A stretch of 64,000 nucleotides of DNA from Candidatus Kapaibacterium sp. (GTDB lineage Bacteria; Bacteroidota; Ignavibacteria; Kapaibacteriales; WFXC01), in contig WFXC01000004.1 in the NCBI GenBank assembly GCA_015490805.1, positions 1-64,000 of the forward strand, given 5' to 3'. Both the position numbers and the translations under genes were made by a program. How positions within the stretch are numbered: position 1 is the first letter of the stretch; every line of letters starts with the position of its first letter. The notes below the pieces were generated by a model, which searched no databases, was not told the DNA's origin, and saw nothing but the letters and a program-made list of their open reading frames with translations. Positions 28,074-39,000 of the stretch are shown in pieces.

Positions 28074-31000
28074 TCAGGTGTTCTGCATTGCCTTTTCACG
28101 AAATGCTGCTGCCGCCTTGCGATCACCCTGTGCTTCGGCAACTTCTGCTAACCAGTGCCACGCTCGCTGATTCTGCGGATGCAATTGCACACTGAGAGAC
28201 AACAATTGTCGTGCTTCATCGGGACTTCCCAATTGAAAAAGTGCCGTGGCTGTATCCACCAACAGCGTGTCCAATCCGTAGCCCAACACTGAGCGAAACT
28301 TCCACACTTTCCAGTTATCCATCAATCGCTGCAATCGCTCCAAAGCCTCCTCCCACTGTTGCTGATGCAACGCCCGTACAGCCCGGATGTATTCTGCATC
28401 TGGATGGTCTGGCGTTATATCCCTCACCTTTGCCAAAAACTCTTCGCACAACTGCTCCTCACCTTCCTGCAATGACAGCCACGCCAGTCGAAGCAGCACC
28501 AGTTCTGCATACCGCACCGGTAATCCCCGCATTGTCAGCGCTGCTTCATACAATTGAATTGCGTCATCAATAGCACCCTGTTCCAATGCTTCTTCCGCCA
28601 TTCCAACGGCAATCACTGCATCTTCCCGGCTGCGCAGATATCGGCCGGCAATTCGGTGCAGATCAGTTCCAACCAATGCATCAATACGGGTCAACAGCTT
28701 CAACGTCGCTCGCTGCCACGTCCAGAACTGCCGCGCTCGCTGTGCTCCCATTACTCCCCGTAAAAATGCTTCGTGCGGTCGATCATAGAGCGTGTGCAAA
28801 ATCTTCACCAGTGCTTCCTGATCCGGTTCCAGCACCCACGCAGTGCCGGTCAGCGGATGCCCATCGATGTGATCCCCAATTTCGCGGCGAACTGCGGGAA
28901 TCCTCCATCCAACGTGTTCATCTACAAAATCGTCCGTTGCTCCCCCTTCCGTAACGACGACCGCCAGTCCGCACGCCATTGCTTCAAGGGTCGGCAACGA
29001 AAAGCCTTCGCCCCGATAGGGCATCACCAATGCCGTACAGGCGCGATACAACTGCGCCATCTCTTCCGGTGACAATGTCTGGTCAATGTAAAGCACTTCC
29101 GGCGCATTGGGCGTTTGCTGAAACTGCTGGATCAATTGCTGCGCTGTCTGCCCTCGATAGAAGGAATCACCTCCCATATCCTTGATCACCAGCACCACAT
29201 CATCTGAAGCGGTAAAGGCTTTCGCATACGCAGCCAACAACACATCGATGCCTTTGCGGAAAATCGTTCCTCCAACATACAGCAACCGCAACCGCTTCTG
29301 CGTCGGCAATGGATATGCATCCCCATACGGTGTGAACAATTGCGGATCGATCCCGTTGGGAATGACCTGTACCTGATCAAATGGCAATCCCGACCGTACC
29401 ATCGCCTCGCGGGCAAAGGTAGATGGCGTCCAGATCTCGTTTGCCTGCGCAAAAATCTCTACGAAATCCCTGCGAAGATGGGAAAATTCCCACGGCTGCA
29501 TAATCACCCATTTGCCAATCGGTGGTGCTTCTGCTTTGGGGGGCCACTGATGTCGCACCCAGACCGTTGGAACATCTTTCAACCGCTCCCAATCCACCGC
29601 TTTATTCCGCACATCGCATCGCGCCAATTGCTCCAACTCCGGATCTCCTTCAGGTGCAAATTGATCCTGCTCGTACGGCACGATCGTCAACTCCACGCCG
29701 GGCACTTTGAGCAGATTCAAACAGTGCTGCCGGTTGATGAGTGCTAAGGAATGGGTAACAAATTGCGATCCTTCCCAGATTACGTGGAGCGCTGGCAGAC
29801 CCTCTTTCCCTTCCAGTGTCGGATCTGCCTGCTTTTCTCGTCCCTCCATCTCGTTCCCTGCGGTTGCCGTGCGAGTAGAGGCACGACTGGAAATTCCCTC
29901 ATCGACACCTTCCGCTTCTGGCTGCTGTTCGCTGCTTTCTTCTTTCTGAGAATGAGCAGCATCAACCGGCTGCGGCACAACTTCCAGCGTAATGCGTCCG
30001 TCCGGGGCTTTCTGCCACTGAACAATGGTATAACCACTCTCTGCTACTGCTTTGCGCAGCGCTGCTTCCGCTGATTCCAGATCCTCCGCGGATGAAGGCT
30101 GCTCCAGCACTGGCTGCTGCTCCGGGTGAGCACTGACAACATCGACTCCATTCCACCACCGGGCATACGGTGGGAGTACTCCCTCTGGATCTTCCAACTC
30201 AAGGCAATGAGCAGGTTTCTGCAAGAACAAATGTTCGGCAATCACCCGCTCTGGATCCTGCCCGGCAGTCAGGCGAACCCGCTTCCCCGGCAATGGTGGC
30301 AACGGCTGCACTTCATCGTGCACCATCTGCACAAAAGCCTTTGCGACCGTTTCAGGCGGTAACTGCACCATACACTCATTGCCACATTGTCGCTGCCAGT
30401 AGCATTCCAGACAGTCGAGCGACTCGTTGCGCACAAAAGCAAAGCCTGCATCCGGATTACCACTCAGCCACGGATTGGTTAGTCCACATATCAATAGCGT
30501 GGGTTTTTTCCACAAATTATGCCCCACGTGGAAGAAAGCGCTGTCGATGGTCAAAAAGTGGGTACAGAACCGGCTCAGCGCCATCTGCTGCCGCAGCGAA
30601 AAACCAGCAGCGGCAGCATCCAGAATCCACGGCAACGCTTCGGACGACGACAACGGCGCCGTACCGAAATACAAAAATCGTGCTTCTGGAAACTGTTGAT
30701 GCAACTGCTCCAGTACCTCCATCCCGTAGGGATAATTTCGCTTGTTGGGAACATTTTCTTTGTCGGAAATCAGATGAACACCCACCAGCATTGCAGGCTT
30801 TTGTCCCCACGCATCCATAATCTGTTGCGCCGCCCACGCTTCTTCTTCCATCGTCACCGTATACACAATCGCCTCGTATCGGAATGGAATTCCCGCTAGA
30901 TTACCAAAAATATCCCGATAGCCAATGCCATTGTAATACTCCGGCAAACGGGCAATGATGTTCGTATAGTCAATCACCTCATCGGCAACCACTTCCAGCG

Positions 31001-33506
31001 ACACTGCATCCGGACTTTCAATATCCACAACCGCCACAACATCCGGATTGTGCAGAAAAATATCGCGGGTTCGCTCTTTACCAGCAACAAAAATCTGCAA
31101 ATGCGGATACTGCTGTTTCAGCGTGCGCACAACGCTGGTAATCGTTAATGTATCACCGAATGCATCGGTCGATTTGACCAGCACCGTCTTCGCTGCTGCA
31201 TAATTCCGTTTCCAGAACCGCTGATTGAAACTGGTGATTAGCGGCGATTCCATTTTGCGGTGCGCCGTCTGTGCTGACCGAGTTTCCGCTGGCGTCTGTT
31301 TCGGCACCAACTGATTGCCCCGGATTTCAAAGCCATCTTCTGCAAAGAACTGCTTCATATCCCGCCGTACCTCATCTCCCCATTTTTCAAAAAATCGTTC
31401 TCGATTGCGCTGCTCCTGTGGTGAAGCATCTGCGAAGCTGGCAGTTCCCTGCTGTTCCCGCAACTTTTTGGTTACCGACTCATAATGATACAGTACCGCT
31501 TTGGGTTGATAGACCACCTGATACCCCTGTTGCTGCACTTTCATACAGAGATCAGCATCCTCCCAGCCGAAGACATACCCTTCGTCGAACCCGCCAACCT
31601 GCTGAAACAGGTCGCGCCGAATCGCCAGACAGGCGCCGGTGACAAACTGCACGATCCGCCGACGATTCACAAAAGGCGCATCGGGATCTGCCAGCAGGTA
31701 AGCGTGGAACGGCTCTTCGGGACGTCCCGGCCGCGCGCCGAACACCATCCCTGCGTGCTGAATGCGACCATTCCCATAGAGCAGCTTCGCGCCCACAATG
31801 CCTACTTCTGGATGATTTCGGAATTCTTCGAGGATCGCCTCCAGCCAGCCATCCAGCGGTTTTGTATCATTGTTCAGAAACACCAGCACTTCTCCCTTCG
31901 CCACCGATGCTCCCTGATTATTCGCGCGGGCAAAACTTTCGTTCCGTTCATTGCGAATCAACACGATACGACCAGCCGCCGCCTCTTTCTGCAGGTATTC
32001 GGCCGTTTCCTGATCGGAAGCATTATCCACGACAATCACTTCATACGCAACATTTCCCACCGTTTCGGGAATCGCTTCCAGACACTGCCGGGTGTAGGAC
32101 AGGTTGTTGTGGACGGGAATGATAATGGAAACGGTCGGCTGCATATCTGCTGGAGACTGTTGTTGTCCTATTGCTCGATACCGTTCTGGAAGGACGGTGT
32201 CAATCCATTCGCAGATCGCCAAACTTTTTTCTTCCGCCGTTCGAACTTCCAAATGGTACTGTTCCCGAATTTGTGCCGCCGCTTTGCGATACCGCTCCTG
32301 CTCTTGAGGATTCTGGATCAGTTGCTGGATTTGCCCCTGAAGCTCTTCTGATGACAGCGGCAACCGAATACATCCCCGTCGATAAAGCGGATTGCTGTCA
32401 ATAATTTTGTCAAGATGGAACTTGTGCTCCAACAACCCTCGTTGCGGAAACAGAATTCCAGGAGTATCTACTACGAATGCTTCCCAGAGCACTGAGCCCA
32501 GATGCGGCGTCACCAAGACATCTGCGGCTGCAATAATGTGATCCAACTGATCGGTAAACACTTTGAGTCCCTGAAGTCCTACCTTCGCAGCCGTTTTGAG
32601 GAAAAACTGTGTTACTCGCTGTACAGTTGGTGTTTGCGTCAAGACAGGATGAAGTTTCACGATAAACTGGGGAGCAGGTTGCAATTTCTGTTGAAGTTCT
32701 GCGAACGTCTGCAAAATTTGCTGATATATTGCAATTTCTGCGAGCTTTCCTTGCACAATCGAGAATGGCAGATCAACTTCCACCCACGAACCTGCCAACG
32801 CAATCACGGGACGATTCGGATCCAAGCCCAGTAACGTCCGTGCTTGTTCAGTGTGCAATTGCACTGGTGATGAAACATCATTCGGCGTTCCCAAACTCAG
32901 AAATTCAATGGGTTCTTTCGGGCCCGACCGAAGATAATGAGCCTGCAAAATCTCTACTTCCAGAGCATTGTCGAAATTCACGAAATCAGAAAGAAAGCGA
33001 AAAGGAAGATGGGCTCCCTCGCGTAGCGCTGAGGGTCCCGGCATAATAGCACCAAAACCGTGCTCAACATTTAGCGTAGGAATACCCATTTGCTTCGCCA
33101 CAATCGCTAAGGTTCGCTTAACCGTCCCAGAGTCTGAGGCCAACAACACTAAATCAATCGGTTGCCGCTCTACTATCTGCCGAAAGATCGCTTCAATCTG
33201 CAAAGTCATTCGTGCGTGTACCTGAGCAAAATGCCGAAAACGCTCCGGTAACGAAACCGAAGGCTTTTTCAATACCTGTCCAAGGTGATAAGCAGTAAAT
33301 TCCACGCATTCCTGGGTCAATCGCTCAATGTCCTCTGGAGCAATTGCAGGAATGCCCACAATATCCTCGGCAAATTCCACCAACAACTGTTGCTCCGTAA
33401 ATACTTTCTCATTGCGAAAGGTAATGATGCGAAAGTGTTCGGATAATATTCGAGCAAAAATTTTGTTGCGGTCTACAAATAATCCTGAAACAAAAATGGT
33501 TTTCAT
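28074..33506 (-). CDS. Giant four-module glycosyltransferase with TPR tail
   Basis: 1810 residues with modules in series. Residues 1-440 are a GT-B-like domain with a CDP-glycerol-transferase/capsule-synthesis look (VKLHPVLTQTP, AAADVLVTPHLGSVLWEAF). Residues 455-690 are a GT2 domain (VSIIIPVHNN, IVVDNASD, FLNNDTKPLDGW, GWEDADLC). Residues 772-1080 resemble GT9 heptosyltransferases (VLVKSTDAFGDTLTITSV, LTIDSAFFHVGHNLWKKP). A Glu/Ser-rich linker follows. About 1235-1600 is a GT4 domain (VIPNGIDPQLF, LLYVGGTIFRKGIDVLL, MPYRGEGFSLPTLEAMACG). The rest is TPR helices. It probably builds a surface polysaccharide or glycosylates proteins in the cytoplasm. Its ATG overlaps the stop of the zinc-ribbon gene by 4 bp. 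Confidence 0.9.
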   Translation of the reverse strand: MKTIFVSGLFVDRNKIFARILSEHFRIITFRNEKVFTEQQLLVEFAEDIVGIPAIAPEDIERLTQECVEFTAYHLGQVLKKPSVSLPERFRHFAQVHARMTLQIEAIFRQIVERQPIDLVLLASDSGTVKRTLAIVAKQMGIPTLNVEHGFGAIMPGPSALREGAHLPFRFLSDFVNFDNALEVEILQAHYLRSGPKEPIEFLSLGTPNDVSSPVQLHTEQARTLLGLDPNRPVIALAGSWVEVDLPFSIVQGKLAEIAIYQQILQTFAELQQKLQPAPQFIVKLHPVLTQTPTVQRVTQFFLKTAAKVGLQGLKVFTDQLDHIIAAADVLVTPHLGSVLWEAFVVDTPGILFPQRGLLEHKFHLDKIIDSNPLYRRGCIRLPLSSEELQGQIQQLIQNPQEQERYRKAAAQIREQYHLEVRTAEEKSLAICEWIDTVLPERYRAIGQQQSPADMQPTVSIIIPVHNNLSYTRQCLEAIPETVGNVAYEVIVVDNASDQETAEYLQKEAAAGRIVLIRNERNESFARANNQGASVAKGEVLVFLNNDTKPLDGWLEAILEEFRNHPEVGIVGAKLLYGNGRIQHAGMVFGARPGRPEEPFHAYLLADPDAPFVNRRRIVQFVTGACLAIRRDLFQQVGGFDEGYVFGWEDADLCMKVQQQGYQVVYQPKAVLYHYESVTKKLREQQGTASFADASPQEQRNRERFFEKWGDEVRRDMKQFFAEDGFEIRGNQLVPKQTPAETRSAQTAHRKMESPLITSFNQRFWKRNYAAAKTVLVKSTDAFGDTLTITSVVRTLKQQYPHLQIFVAGKERTRDIFLHNPDVVAVVDIESPDAVSLEVVADEVIDYTNIIARLPEYYNGIGYRDIFGNLAGIPFRYEAIVYTVTMEEEAWAAQQIMDAWGQKPAMLVGVHLISDKENVPNKRNYPYGMEVLEQLHQQFPEARFLYFGTAPLSSSEALPWILDAAAAGFSLRQQMALSRFCTHFLTIDSAFFHVGHNLWKKPTLLICGLTNPWLSGNPDAGFAFVRNESLDCLECYWQRQCGNECMVQLPPETVAKAFVQMVHDEVQPLPPLPGKRVRLTAGQDPERVIAEHLFLQKPAHCLELEDPEGVLPPYARWWNGVDVVSAHPEQQPVLEQPSSAEDLESAEAALRKAVAESGYTIVQWQKAPDGRITLEVVPQPVDAAHSQKEESSEQQPEAEGVDEGISSRASTRTATAGNEMEGREKQADPTLEGKEGLPALHVIWEGSQFVTHSLALINRQHCLNLLKVPGVELTIVPYEQDQFAPEGDPELEQLARCDVRNKAVDWERLKDVPTVWVRHQWPPKAEAPPIGKWVIMQPWEFSHLRRDFVEIFAQANEIWTPSTFAREAMVRSGLPFDQVQVIPNGIDPQLFTPYGDAYPLPTQKRLRLLYVGGTIFRKGIDVLLAAYAKAFTASDDVVLVIKDMGGDSFYRGQTAQQLIQQFQQTPNAPEVLYIDQTLSPEEMAQLYRACTALVMPYRGEGFSLPTLEAMACGLAVVVTEGGATDDFVDEHVGWRIPAVRREIGDHIDGHPLTGTAWVLEPDQEALVKILHTLYDRPHEAFLRGVMGAQRARQFWTWQRATLKLLTRIDALVGTDLHRIAGRYLRSREDAVIAVGMAEEALEQGAIDDAIQLYEAALTMRGLPVRYAELVLLRLAWLSLQEGEEQLCEEFLAKVRDITPDHPDAEYIRAVRALHQQQWEEALERLQRLMDNWKVWKFRSVLGYGLDTLLVDTATALFQLGSPDEARQLLSLSVQLHPQNQRAWHWLAEVAEAQGDRKAAAAFREKAMQNT

Positions 33507-34240
33507 ACCGCTTCATCCTGACGTTGTTGATGAAATTCCTCCAGAAGGAACTCGCTGTATTTGAACAAGTAGTCAATGTACGTGTACCGACACAACTGCG
33601 GGAACTCAATTCCCTGAATAGCATCCCGGTTGATGTCCGTATAGAGTTGCAACACCACTTGATCCAAACGTTCAATTTCCTCCAACGCTTCCTGATCGTA
33701 GGGAACAATGGACTGTTGAATCAACTCCGAATCAAACTGCTGTCGTGCAAAACACACAGGACAGTAGTGTTCAGAGTACACCATCCAGGTTCGGTTCAGC
33801 ACAAAGGAATACGAGGCGTGACAAGCAGGACATTCCAGGGTAAAATCGTACAGTCCTCCCCACTCTGCAAGTGCCTCGAAGCCTTGTACGGTGACAGGAT
33901 ATAGAGGATCTACCCGTTGATTCCGATAGTGCCGTACCCATTCTGCTGTAGAAGCAATGCGTTCAATGTCAATTGCTGGATTCCCATCGGTAAGATACAA
34001 CCGAATGAGGCTTTCAGGCTCAAAATATTCGAGCACATCCACCTCCTGAGATTGAACCAACTGATAAAACTGCTCAGCTTCCTTCGGCTGGTCATTGAGC
34101 AACAACACCTTGGCTGCTTCTGCAAGTACTCTTGGATGATTTCCTAAATGTTTTGTCAGTTGCTGCACAAGCTGCCATGCCTCCGTGAGCTTCCGCTGCT
34201 TTCGCAAGGCAACAAGGGTCGATATCGAGACGGTTTCCAT
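33503..34240 (-). CDS. Small helical (TPR-like) zinc-ribbon protein coupled to the glycosyltransferase
   Basis: 245 residues from the ATG at 34240. The frame is open 78 codons further upstream, but that part is Cys/Arg-rich and not protein-like. The N-terminal half is helical and TPR-like (ALRKQRKLTEAWQLVQQL, NDQPKEAEQFYQLV). Around residues 135-170 it has two Cys pairs (LECPACHAS and HYCPVCFA) that would bind zinc. The C-terminus is acidic and helical. Its stop overlaps the giant glycosyltransferase start (ATGA), so the two are translated together, which suggests a partner or scaffold. No family recognised. Confidence 0.75.
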   Translation of the reverse strand: METVSISTLVALRKQRKLTEAWQLVQQLTKHLGNHPRVLAEAAKVLLLNDQPKEAEQFYQLVQSQEVDVLEYFEPESLIRLYLTDGNPAIDIERIASTAEWVRHYRNQRVDPLYPVTVQGFEALAEWGGLYDFTLECPACHASYSFVLNRTWMVYSEHYCPVCFARQQFDSELIQQSIVPYDQEALEEIERLDQVVLQLYTDINRDAIQGIEFPQLCRYTYIDYLFKYSEFLLEEFHQQRQDEAV

Positions 34241-34385
34241 TGGAAATTCTCTACTTTTGTGCTTTCCCCTATTATCGATCAATTCCGCAGAAACTTGTTC
34301 CTGGTGCCCTCGGTTTATGGCGAAATTGCTCCGCTTTCCAGCGTGCGCGAACGGGAAATAGCTGCAAGTTGGTAGCAGCCTCTTT

Positions 34386-35099
34386 TCAAAGATCACCCTG
34401 GCCGGGTCGGAGAATGAGCATTTCCGGGTGGGAATCAGCCGGCAACTGAAGCAGGGCAACAACTGCGCTGGCAACCGATTCCGGCGACATCATCTGCGCC
34501 TGATAGCGCTCCAGCACCTCCGGCGACCAGATATCGGTCGCTGTTGCCCCCGGCAATACATTGATCACCCGAATGCCTTCGGAGCGGACTTCCGCACGTA
34601 ATGCATCGGCAAACATTTGCAATCCCGCCTTCGTGGCACCATACACGGTGGCGTGGCGGAAAGGAGTGACAGCAGCAACGGACAGAATGTTTACGATTGT
34701 TCCCTGCTTGCGTTCCAGCATCGAGGGCAGCACCGCCGCGGTGCAATACATTGCCCCCAGCAAATTTACCGCTACCATCGCCTGTACCGCTTCCAGCGGC
34801 AGCTCCGTAAACGGCTGGAAATTGCCAATGCCCGCATTATTCACCAATCCTGTTGGCTGCCATCCCGCTGTCTCCATTTGTCGATACGCCCGCTCCACCT
34901 GCTGCGGATCGCTCACATCACACGGCACTGCCATCGCCGCCGCTCCCAGCGCATCGGCAAGATGCTCTAATGTTTCAGCAGAACGGGCGGAGAGTACGAC
35001 CCGCGCTCCACACCGAACCAGTTCCTCTGCAATCGCTTTCCCAATACCTCTGGAAGCGCCCGTGACCCAGAACGCTTCTCCTGCAAGATCCATCATCAT
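34386..35099 (-). CDS. Short-chain dehydrogenase/reductase (SDR), substrate unknown
   Basis: 237-residue classical SDR. Three consecutive ATGs (35099, 35096, 35093) leave the exact start open. The NAD(P) motif TGASRGIG is near residues 13-20. ARS after the second strand suggests NADPH preference. NNAG is near 90, and catalytic Ser (ILSVAAV) and YGATK (Y-x3-K) are present. The sequence resembles the 3-oxoacyl-ACP reductase-like group used for many substrates. It stands alone, divergent from the nucleotidyltransferase-fold gene by 96 bp, and no pathway can be inferred. Confidence 0.9.
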   Translation of the reverse strand: MMMDLAGEAFWVTGASRGIGKAIAEELVRCGARVVLSARSAETLEHLADALGAAAMAVPCDVSDPQQVERAYRQMETAGWQPTGLVNNAGIGNFQPFTELPLEAVQAMVAVNLLGAMYCTAAVLPSMLERKQGTIVNILSVAAVTPFRHATVYGATKAGLQMFADALRAEVRSEGIRVINVLPGATATDIWSPEVLERYQAQMMSPESVASAVVALLQLPADSHPEMLILRPGQGDL

Positions 35100-35195
35100 T
35101 GCTCATTTTCTCTCTTGCACATCCAGCTCAAATGTCTCCGTTCCACGATCGTCCCTTGCGGTCGCAAATTGTATGACAGCAACAATCATTGAACG

Positions 35196-36026
35196 ATGCT
35201 GATCACCCAGGAATTAGCAGACCTGACCCCGCACTTCCTCCATCTCCACCGACGATTCACTCCTTCCGGCTCAAAACTGGCATTTGCTCGCTCACTGATG
35301 ACATTTTTGCAGCAGTACCAGATAGACTTTGCCCTTTTCGGTTCCTATGCAACAGAAACCGCTATTCGGGATCGGAGTTCTGTCGACCTGTTGATTGCTG
35401 CCTCTGACACTCCAACAACTGACCATTTCCTCACAACCCTCACCCGGTTTGCGAATCAATCCTCTTTCCCTGTCCAGTGGGAGCAAACACACAACCGGAT
35501 CACCATCACTGGTGGACCGGCTGCGGAGCAACATCTGCACTGCTATCTTGTCCCCGGCTTTAATACGGCTGTAACGCTACCGCTTCCAGACGGGCACACC
35601 GTCACTGGTTCCCCCTTCGCCCTGACGCAGCAGATTCAGGACCATCCCTTTCCCCACAGCCAAACCATTCTCCATCTGTTCAAACTCTGGCGACACCTCA
35701 AAAACATCCCCCTTCCTTCGGTCTATATGGACGCTCTGGGACTTGCAGCAATGGAATCTCTCCCACCCGATCTCCCGCTGCCAGCGGCGATGCAGCAGGT
35801 CCTCCGATTCTGCATCGAGCACAATCTCCAGCCAATCTCCCTGCCATCGCTCACCGCCGATCCTCTCACCCCCGCACTTCCGGAATTCGCGCAGCAAACA
35901 GCCCGCAGGAAACTTCGCACCCTCGCCCGCCGCCTCGACCTGATCGACGAAGCAACGCAGAACGAGGATTTCGACCGCACATTCCAGTTATGGAATCTCA
36001 TCTTCACCGGCACCCTGAGCCGGTAG
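35196..36026 (+). CDS. CD-NTase/OAS-fold nucleotidyltransferase-like protein with degenerate active site
   Basis: 276 residues in the layout of cGAS/DncV-like and related (SMODS, OAS) nucleotidyltransferases. The P-loop-like FGSYATETAIRDR (G49-S50) is followed by SSVDLLI, where these enzymes have DVDLLV, so the first metal Asp is Ser62 while Asp64 remains. A HCYLVPGF strand stands where VDVVPAF is usual, so the third Asp is also missing. A helical part follows, with ILHLFKLWRHLKNIPLPSVY matching the 'KyWn...lkSyhLE' region. Family resemblance is by motif reading only. A catalytically dead or altered enzyme is inferred; an archaeal-CCA-type fold is an alternative. It converges on the giant ATPase gene with 9 bp between stops. 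Confidence 0.6.
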   Translation: MLITQELADLTPHFLHLHRRFTPSGSKLAFARSLMTFLQQYQIDFALFGSYATETAIRDRSSVDLLIAASDTPTTDHFLTTLTRFANQSSFPVQWEQTHNRITITGGPAAEQHLHCYLVPGFNTAVTLPLPDGHTVTGSPFALTQQIQDHPFPHSQTILHLFKLWRHLKNIPLPSVYMDALGLAAMESLPPDLPLPAAMQQVLRFCIEHNLQPISLPSLTADPLTPALPEFAQQTARRKLRTLARRLDLIDEATQNEDFDRTFQLWNLIFTGTLSR

Positions 36027-36035
36027 AGAGACCCT

Positions 36036-39000
36036 TTAGCTATATTTTGAATCTCCGCTTAAAACCTCCCGTAAATGGGGACGTACCAACTCTAAAAACC
36101 CAACCATTTCTTCTCGTGAAACATTCTTCAACATATCTCGTGTCGCATCGCTCCGCTGCAGAAATTCCAAAATGTGGAAATACGCCTCACCCACCTGTAT
36201 CCGCAACTGCTTTTCGCACCGATCTTTCTCTTTTTGCAGCGTCGGGTAATCTTTTGGAATTTCCTTCCCTTCATTGAAAAGGCGATAATACCCTGCTACT
36301 TTCTCTCTGAGCCGCTTAAAGTGCTCTTCGCGTTTCTCCAGCCATCTCAATATAGATTCTGCCCCATCTTTGGGTAGAGAATCTAAGGGTACTTGCCACA
36401 TTTCGAACTGAGCCACTCTCTGAACAATCTGATCTGCCTTTTCTTTTGAAATTGCTGCTGCGTTTAATCGATACTTCTGCCATACACGCTCCACTTCGCA
36501 AGCCCATTCATAATCAACTTTTTCCCGCTTTGCCCATTCTCGAAGAAGCTTTCCTACTGATGCAAACTCATGATTGAACCTTGCCTCCAATTCGCGCAGA
36601 TTCTGTTTTATTTGGCTATACGGTAATTCTTCTACCCCTGCTATCCTTACTCCAAAAAAGCGAGCATACCAGCCCAACCGACTTTTAAGTGACTCAAACT
36701 CCTGTTGCTTTTCCTCCAACCATTCCACTACTCCCCTACCCTTTCTCTCTGGTGGATCACCTAAAGGCACTCTTCTTTTTTCCAACCACTTCACCAACTC
36801 GACAATTTTTTTGGCTTCTTCCTTAGAGATTGCGCCTGTCACTAATTGATATTGCCGCCATATACGCTCCACTTCGCTTGCAAATGAAAAATCGACGTCT
36901 TCCTGTCCCATCCATTCGCGTAGCATTTTTCCCACCGTTGGGAATTTCTGATCAAACTCCCTTTCAAGTTTCTGCAACTCCTGTTCCGCTTCTTTGTACG
37001 TTAGCTCTCCTGAGAGTTCAGGTCTCTCAAGCACCTCCAGATATTGCTGAATTTTTCGCAACATCGCTTTTTTCTTCGCTTGCAATTCTCGATGCAGCTT
37101 TTCCAGCAACTCCTTAATCTCTTCAACTGCATTTTCTTTACTCCGAACTCCCTCTGGAAATTTTTGCTGAAATCGATTCACCACTTCCTCTTGCGCTTCT
37201 TCTGCCTCCAGTTCTCCTAATAATTCTGTAGCTTTCTTCAGCACATCGATAGATTCTACAGTCGCAACCACCTGGACACCAAACCACTGGTTAATCGTTT
37301 GAAGACATTCTGCGGCCTCTACGATCCGCTGCTGATTTCCAACGTTCCACTCTTTGAGCAAGTGCTCCACCTGATCGGATGACAATCCCTCTATCGCTGG
37401 AACCACTTCCTCTCTAATCCGCTTCATCTGCTGATAAACGGACGCTGCCGATCCCTGCTTGAACGTTTTTTTCAATACCAATGTATTGAGAGCTGGCCAA
37501 TGCTCGGTCGACTGGTGAATGTTCTCTGCTGTTTTAAGAATCTGGTCTATATTCTGAAGATCGGCGCCTTGCTCAAACTCACGATTCAGAAACGCTATAA
37601 ACGACTCTCCCAATCCTAAGTGCTCCCTTCGCTGTCGGAACTCTTCATACTTGGGGTTATCAATAGCTCGACGCAACCGATCTTTGTAGCGCTGCAAATC
37701 ACCATACGTCAGCACTTGATCAAACTTCGGAAGCGACATATCCGCTCCCCGCTGCAACTCTTCCTGCAATTGCTCGTGCAGCGCCTCCAGCTCTTGTGCT
37801 CGCTGTTCCAGTGCTTCAAGCAACGACATAGTAGTGTCCACCATCCCCTTTCTCTGCTTCTGGTAGCGTCCAGCGTCTCCTTTCTCCACTTCTGTTGGAC
37901 TTTCTGTCAATAATCCATTCTCTCGAAGCAAGGATTCAATTCTTTCTCCCTGTTGCACGATTTGCGACACTGCCTCACCAAGCTCTTGCAACTCTTCAGC
38001 TACTTGCCGCAGCCACGATTCCAGATCATCCGCAGAGATAATACCTTCCTCGTTGTCACTTCCAATTCTGGATTCTATTGCCAGCAGGGTTTGAAGTTCT
38101 TCCCCCCAATTTCTGTGCTCTTCCAGTAACTCCTTCAGCAATGGATTTGTGCGAAACTGCGTTTCAATTTCCTGCTCTTGCTGTTGTAACTGTCCAAACC
38201 AGGTGTCAAATCTGGCAAGCCGCTGTTGTAAATCTTCCACTTCCCCAGCAAACTTCTCTGCAAATCCACTTGCTCCAAGCAAAAGCACCATCAAGTGGCG
38301 TAACGCCGCTTCTTCAAACTCTATCTCCGACAACTGCTGCATCCATGGCATCCATTTCTGTACAGTATCAGCGCCCGTTGTATCGTGGGAAAGCAAAGGC
38401 ACAAAGCCTGCTATTGGCACTCCCAGTTGATCCGCAAGGTGCTGCCGATGCTGTTGCAATTTTTGCATTCCTTCGTAAATGGACTGAAAGCGCTGGCGAA
38501 GCTCCTCAAACCGCTGACGTTTCTGGGTAAAGCTCTGACGTTCCAGTCGCCAGACAGCTTCCAGCAATCGACGGTAATTCTCGGACGGTGCTAAGCGGTA
38601 AAAATCTTCCAACTCCACAAACCGAGCCAATTGGCGAAGTGCTGCATACTCAGAATCGGCAAAAAATTCAGCAATTTCTCGCAGATACTGCTTTCTGGAA
38701 ATTCCTCCTGATAATGGACTTTTGCGTGGCGACGGTAGTTGCTGAATTAACGTCGCCAGTCCAGATCGCTCTTGAAGTATTTCTCTTAAAGTTTCCTCAC
38801 TTTGGATATTGCGAACAATAGTGCTCAGCTTCAGCAATTGCTGTTCATCGCGGGAAGAGAGCCTTCCTTTCTCACTGAGCAATCCTAAAAGGAGAATGGT
38901 CACAGCAATTTCTGCATCTTTAAGATACCCATCACCCCAAACCCTCTGTATCCCTTCAGGTTCCTTCTTCCCGGCAATAAAGGATGTTGGTTGAAGTGTC

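Noticed and set aside
29740-30160. Small minus- and plus-strand frames within the glycosyltransferase linker
   Set aside because: They are alternate-frame readings of the low-complexity linker of the 1810-residue gene.
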